From NCBI GenBank assembly GCA_010909165.1, contig MU008158.1:1079478-1143477 (forward strand): a stretch of DNA of 64,000 nt. The letters run 5' to 3'. Below are positions 59,341 through 64,000 of the stretch, piece after piece. This DNA is from Anthoceros angustus. Lineage: Eukaryota; Streptophyta; Anthocerotopsida; Anthocerotales; Anthocerotaceae. Below the pieces are notes generated by a model that ran no database searches, was not told the DNA's origin, and worked only from the letters and a program-made list of their open reading frames with translations. The position numbers were made by a program, and so were the translations under genes. Numbering within the stretch: position 1 is the first letter of the stretch; each line of letters opens with the position of its first letter.

Positions 59341-59638
59341 CGGCTCACATGAATCACAGAAATGAAGGACATGTTAAAAACTCAAGCTGCTCCACGGCTC
59401 ACCCTCTCACACGAGAGGACTTTGGCACTTGTGAAGCCTGTCCCTTGGAAAGAGCCATCGATCACCTTTTCCTAAGGCATCCAACACACGAGCAACCAAG
59501 CGCCTCATGGGTACATTCTAACCTCGGGCTCTTCACTGGATCACTGCTCGCTACACTACTTTATAATCGACGACTTCACCGATTCAATCTCATTTACACA
59601 CTCAAGAACAAGGCCCAAGCATTTTCATGCTTCAAGGA
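59333..59638 (+). repeat. Copia pre-integrase/integrase fragment fused to RAD23
   Basis: Colinear with about 31758-32075 of the outer copia (ACATGAATCACAGAAATGAAGG ... TTCATGCTTCAAGGA) with many 1-5 bp deletions. It starts inside RAD23 codons and ends next to sequence that resembles a 3' UTR. No transposon termini. Confidence 0.85.
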
Positions 59639-60568
59639 TTCGCTTCTTCTGTCTGGGAGTTAGCTGTGTCACCCAGGGCAGGCATGGCCCAGGGTTTTGG
59701 TTATCCTGCAGGGTCCTGAATGACCCTGCTAGAGGGGCGCAGTGTAAGCAGCAGCTGTGGAGCTCTATGGTTGACGTAGATGTTCATAAGAAGTTGCGAC
59801 TTGTCGTAGAACTTGTATTGACGTTAAAGTTTTGTCTTGAAGCCATTCTTGGGAGCTATTGCTCGTGGAAGCTCTGCCTTGTGTCTTGGGCTCATGGTTG
59901 TGTAGGGGCTGATGCGGCAGGAGGTGAGAGAACCAGTGCAGACTGAGATGTGAAGACGCGGGACACAGACAGACAGGCAGACTTACTTACAGACAGGCTT
60001 GCATGGACTTGTAGATGGATGTCACATGGCCGCTGAAACTTATGTCGATTATCTGCTTAATTTGATTGTTTCATTTTTGAGCAGCAAACACGCGTGTGCA
60101 TTGTGCGACTTCACACTTGCTCCTCTCCTCAGCGCACACTACGTACCGTGTCTCTTGTCTTTTCCAGACCAGTCTCTTCCAGACCTTTCCCTTCTGAAAT
60201 GCTGCTTAGCATTTTCGGTCTGTACCTGAAATTGTTTGTAGAAACGGAGTCTCAAGTAACGGCGCGGGAAAGCCGCGGTCGATCGCTATTTGTCTGCCTG
60301 CGGCCCTTGTTCTGCTCTCGATTATGTACCATCCTCGGCCTCGCTCGAGGTGTTTCTGTCTCGGCTCGCTCTAGCATTTTTGGTGGGAGCAAAGGAGGAG
60401 CAAGGCAGAGCAGAGGACGCGGGGATCGAACGTCTGCGAAAATAGATAAGGTGTGGGACATCAATGTCGATTTCTGGTTCGGGGGCAGGGGGATGCGGCA
60501 GCGGCAGCACTCCCTCCTGGACCCCGGCCTGCTGGACGCTGGAGCGCTAGGCAAGGAGCCGGCAGCCA
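59639..60568. other. Possible RAD23 3' UTR, then NEDD8-protease promoter region
   Basis: 59639-59900 has the T-rich, stop-rich character of a transcript tail. 59950-60000 has a short imperfect ACAG repeat. 60260-60560 is GC-rich and open in several frames, but the conserved start of the next gene is at 60569. Confidence 0.4.
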
Positions 60569-61553
60569 TGGACGGCCCCGTGCTCAGCTATGGACCCGTG
60601 GTGCTGCGACACCCGGACATGGACCTGCTGCAGGGCCCTCATTACCTCAATGACCAGATCATCGAGTTCTTCTTCTACCACCTCACCCTGCAACACAGGC
60701 CTGCAGAGGGAGCTCCCTGACTCCGGCCCGCTCCTCCTCGTCGGCCCCTCGCTCACATTCTGGCTCCTGCATTGCCCCGACGCGGACGGTCTGCAGGCTT
60801 CCATCCAGCCTCTCAATTTGCCGGATCGTCAGGTTCGCTGTCTGTCGTTCCCGCTTCCTGCACCATCTGTCAGCCTAGGGTTCCGCCTTCTTGTCAATTG
60901 GCCCTGCACAGGACGCTAATCCGGGTGTCCTTCACTTGCAGGTCATCTTGTTTGCCTTGAACAACAATGAAGATGTGGAGACTGCTGAAGGCGGCACTCA
61001 CTGGACGTTGCTCGTCTACACCAGGTCCGCTGTACTGTCCTTGTCCTTGTCCTTCCTGTCAAGACATGTCTGTCCCCGGATGGAGTTGTAACACCTTCTC
61101 TGCTCACTTGTTTCATGTGTGGCAGGCAAAGAAATACGTTCGAGCATTTCGATAGCATGTCAGGCACGAATTGGAGGCAAGCCCGCGCCCTGGTGAACAT
61201 CATCAAGCCCTTCATAGGTAACTGCAGCATGTTGCCCTAGTCAGTGCCACTGCCTCGTGTCTCTGTCTCTCATACCGACATTCCTCTCTCTCAGGGCCAG
61301 CTGCTGCGTCGGCAAAGCTCACTGAGCCGGTCACACCGCAGCAGGAGAACAGCTACGACTGCGGGTGTATGTCATGGCCATAGCCAAGGTCATCTGCCAG
61401 GCCTTCCAAGACAAGAGGACAGGATTCAGGGAGCCTGACATCCCGGCTCTCCTCCGATCTCAAGTCACTGCAGACAATGTGACCGAGATGCGGCAACACA
61501 CCCTGGACCTCATCTCATCCCTCAGGTTGCAGCAGCAGCAGCAGCAAGGGTGA
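60569..61553 (+). CDS. DEN1: NEDD8-specific cysteine protease (SENP8/NEDP1/DEN1 family), two frameshifts
   Basis: C48 peptidase that matures NEDD8/RUB and removes it from non-cullin targets. Four exons: 60569-60832, 60942-61024, 61126-61217 and 61295-61553, with GT-AG introns of 77-109 bp and matching phases. MDGPVLSYGPVVLR and HYLNDQIIEFFFYHL form the family N-terminus. Catalytic residues are His in EGGTHWTLLVY, Asp in FEHFDSMSG, and Gln/Cys in QQENSYDCG. The frame breaks near 60700 (one base extra, or two missing, after HLTLQHRP) and at 61351-61354 (one G missing after YDCG). On both sides the sequence is conserved. The C-terminus is a short Gln run (QQQQQQ) before the stop. Apart from the breaks the length suits the family. 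The start ATG is fixed by homology. Confidence 0.85.
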
Positions 61554-61676
61554 TCAGGTCCGGCTGCCCTTCGTTCCATCCTCTTGCGTCAATGCCTGTG
61601 GATGCAGACAGCATCATCAGTTGATGATTCGCACAGCAGCAGGGATACAAGTTTTGACATGGCCTTCCAAATTTTT

Positions 61677-62414
61677 GGCTCACCCTCTCACACGAGGACT
61701 TTGGCACTTGTGAAGCCTGCTCCCTTGGAAAGAGCCATCGATCACCTTTTCCTAAGGCCAACACACGAGCAACCAAGCGCCACCGGTACATTCTAACCTC
61801 ATGGGCTCTTCACTGCATCACTGCTCGGCTACACCTACTTTATGCCGGGTAATCGACGACTTCACCGATTCATCATTTACACACTCAAGAACAAGGCCCA
61901 AGCATTTTCATGCTTCAAGGACTACAAGACCGGTCGAAAAACAAACAGTAATACCTTACTTTGCCGCATCCGTGGAGGTGGTGAATATGGCTCCACTCAA
62001 TTTTCCAACTTCCGCAAGGAACACGGCATCAACAGCATGTATTACCACCCCACACACCTCGCAGTAACGGGTCGCAAAACGGATGAACAACTGCTGTAAT
62101 CGGGCTATCAATGCTTATTCATGCCCGCCTACCAGATCTTATTGGCCGAGGCAATGCAAAGATGTCAGTTTATATCGGAATCAACCATTACCTCATCCTC
62201 TCACAAGGCACCCCTTATGAAGCTTGGACAGCCATGTCGGATTTATCTTCATTACGGGTCTTTGGAGCTCTTATGTATGCCCACATTCCAAAGGCCATCA
62301 GACCAAACTTGACAACAAGGCCCGTAAATTCGCTCATAGGCTTCAATGGTATTTGTAGCATTTTGAGATATCGATCACGTATCACGTGCACAAAACTTGC
62401 AACATGAGAATGTA
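61677..62414 (+). repeat. Copia integrase/inner-LTR fragment between two convergent genes
   Basis: Colinear with about 31813-32578: pre-integrase, integrase core and 61 bp of the inner LTR (TGTAGC at 62354), ending at ATGAGAATGTA. It starts ~120 bp after the NEDD8-protease stop and ends ~160 bp before the JMJ32 stop. It carries the same kind of small deletions as the other copies and has no termini of its own. Confidence 0.85.
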
Positions 62415-62572
62415 CTTCGTAGGTGGGAGGAGGTTCTGAACGTGGATCGAGGAGATCCAGTGTGAACGGCAAGCTACGGGGCAATTAATAATAGAGTTGG
62501 TCTGAAGACAGGAAGATACATCTGCTCAAACTCCATTTCATTTTGAGCAAAGCATCATATTTCAAAGCCAAG

Positions 62573-64000
62573 TTAAAGTGAACAAGAGGTGGGATTCTTC
62601 ACTGCCTCCACAGTCTTCTCCCACAAAGAATTGATGAAGTTGAAGTAGGCATATTTAACATCAAATTCCATATCGTACCCTGCAAAACCAGGAGCCATCG
62701 TGTCACCGTAACAACCATCCAGATATTTCCTAAAGTTGTTTCTCGACAGTGCCCAAGACGCAGGACTTACAGTAGTTGATTGCAACTGCTTTCCCTTCAG
62801 CATCGGCTGACTGTTTAACGTGATGAAACCACAAACTTGGCCTGCAATCATAACGGCCAGCCGGGATGTGTGAACTTAGAAGCAGGCGAGGCACCTCATA
62901 CTTCGGGATCACGGAATGTTGCTGGACACCACACACTTGAATGGTTCAACCAAAGGGGCAGACTCACAGATACAAGATCTCTCCTGCTTTCACAGTACAC
63001 GTGAAAGGAGATGGGCCCTGAGTATCGTGAAAACTTGGCTCTGGCTTCAGACATTGCAGAGGCTGGTGGATAAGGATCCACACTCACCCAGGGAACTTCA
63101 GGAGCTTCTCGGTCACAAAACTACGAAGAAATTTCCAGAATCCTGAAACAACGAGCTCCTGTGTCTGACAGAAGGTAGCAGCAAAGCATTAGGGGTTTGA
63201 GCAAATTGAAGATGAAACACTCGACTGTACCTTGTCTCTCAAATATTGGGCAGCCGGATACATTTCCACATACAGACGATGCACATCAGTTGGAGGCAGT
63301 AAAGTGAAATGTTTCTCTCCTGCCACAACCGCATACAAATTCTCATAGTGGTCCTTGTGGAAAGATGTCACAGCCTTCTCATTGCCAATCCACATGTTAA
63401 CCGCCTCGCACGCAACCCAGTGCTTCTGTTGCCCAAGATAGATGCTCGTCTGCATCTTTTGCCAACAGCCCGTACTCTGTCAAGAAACATCCGTCCTGCT
63501 GCTGGGCATATGCCACGCCCTTGCTGCTCGTGTTCTGAGTAATCAGCTCCAGTGCTTCCGGAAAGGGCAATTGCTCGACATGTGCAGTCACGAACAAAAA
63601 CCCAAGTCTCTTTTCTGCAATATCTTGCCCGTCATTGCAATTGACCTGGATTAGAGTTTGGCATAAAATCTCTTTCACCCTTCACAAGTATGTCTGCCGG
63701 TCCACTGTTTCCACTCACTTCCCATGAAGCAGAGCTGCATTTGCCATCTTTTCTGAAACAAAACAGGTAGTCTCAGAATGTAGACAAGACCCCACCACAC
63801 CCAGGGCAAGCGTCACCAATAAGCCATCCTCACCAGACTCAGGACCCAGTGAAGCCAGCGTGCAGCCATACAGTCGTTGCAAGATGGCAGGATCCACAGC
63901 AGCATCCGCCCCATCAGGTGAAGTGCACGCTCACAGTCTGGTGTCTCAGCACAGCAGAGAGGTACTCGTTGGACCAGCATCGGAGAGCGGGCCAGTGATC
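62573..64000 (-). CDS. JMJ32: JMJ32-like JmjC oxygenase (JMJD7 family), 5' end outside window, frameshifted
   Basis: Fe(II)/2-oxoglutarate oxygenase. Human JMJD7 is a lysyl hydroxylase, and Arabidopsis JMJ32 has been reported as a histone demethylase. Exon pieces: 64000-63801 ([20 protein letters not shown]), 63614 to ~63235 ([73 protein letters not shown]), ~63172-62970 ([19 protein letters not shown], then KAGEILYL in a shifted frame), ~62850-62770 ([16 protein letters not shown]) and 62688-62573 ([21 protein letters not shown]). The iron-binding HxD is HKD in SFHKDH, and the distal His is in WFHH. Four small frame changes (about 63905, 63420, 63085 and 63000) interrupt it although splice sites are intact. 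A truncated copy of the first part lies at 45726-46074. Confidence 0.82.

Noticed and set aside
60252-60569. Minus-strand frames and an upstream extension of the NEDD8 protease frame
   Set aside because: The open plus frame continues upstream of 60569, but the family N-terminus begins at MDGPVLSYG. The upstream part has no conservation and reads like a 5' UTR.
1-64000. CRISPR arrays, operons, riboswitches, rRNA genes
   Set aside because: Repeat spacing, gene structure and base content are those of a plant nuclear genome. None of these features is present.

Overview
The window is nuclear DNA from a land plant. The evidence is spliced genes with GT-AG introns of about 90-150 bp, typical plant families (GH3 acyl-amido synthetase, dirigent proteins, a class II-like small heat-shock protein, a JMJ32-type JmjC protein, a NEDD8 protease) and plant transposons (Ty1/copia with an initiator-Met tRNA primer site, CACTA, LINE). 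I cannot name the species. The short introns and the dirigent sequences are not obviously those of a flowering plant, so a non-seed plant is possible.

Layout. 1-8.3 kb: GC- and purine-rich repetitive DNA with a three-copy ~533 bp tandem array (3.2-4.8 kb) and a decayed copia reverse transcriptase (7.1-7.7 kb). 8.35-20.8 kb: the gene-rich part. It holds glucosidase II beta (+, 15 exons), GH3 (-), a small heat-shock protein (-) and two intact intronless dirigent genes (-). 20.8-26.2 kb: simple repeats, a duplicated dirigent fragment, a TTTAGGG-rich repeat and a LINE relic with a C2H2 zinc finger. 26.2-41.4 kb: one copia element (26205-41443) swollen by two insertions, a 3.45 kb CACTA element (28214-31665) and an antisense copia (32519-38662). 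41.4-45.7 kb: two broken dirigent genes and unrecognised DNA. 45.7-54 kb: a 5' fragment of JMJ32 fused to CACTA sequence, another antisense copia relic, CACTA ends and a LINE C-terminal relic. 54-64 kb: a GPI-anchored protein gene (-), an intronless truncated RAD23, a NEDD8 protease (+) and JMJ32 (-), which runs off the right edge.

Most interesting structure. Pieces of one composite source (CACTA right end + copia integrase + first ~55 bp of the inner copia LTR, 30.6-32.6 kb) recur in the same orientation at 49.9-50.5, 52.7-53.5, 59.3-59.6 and 61.7-62.4 kb. Two carry the integrase/LTR junction, so they were copied after the nesting. One piece replaces the 3' part of RAD23 at an ~8 bp microhomology. 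A related CACTA copy is joined to the JMJ32 fragment at a 5 bp microhomology, followed by a ~90 bp fold-back inversion. This looks like templated filler DNA from break repair or template switching, or else an assembly artefact.

The dirigent genes are secreted proteins for stereoselective phenoxy-radical coupling. GH3 conjugates hormone-type acids. Glucosidase II beta acts in ER glycoprotein quality control. RAD23 and the NEDD8 protease belong to ubiquitin-type pathways. I see no sign that these neighbours form one pathway. Several conserved genes at 12.7 kb and 56-64 kb carry 1-2 bp frameshifts, some in short runs, with intact splice sites. This points to consensus indel errors or very recent decay.
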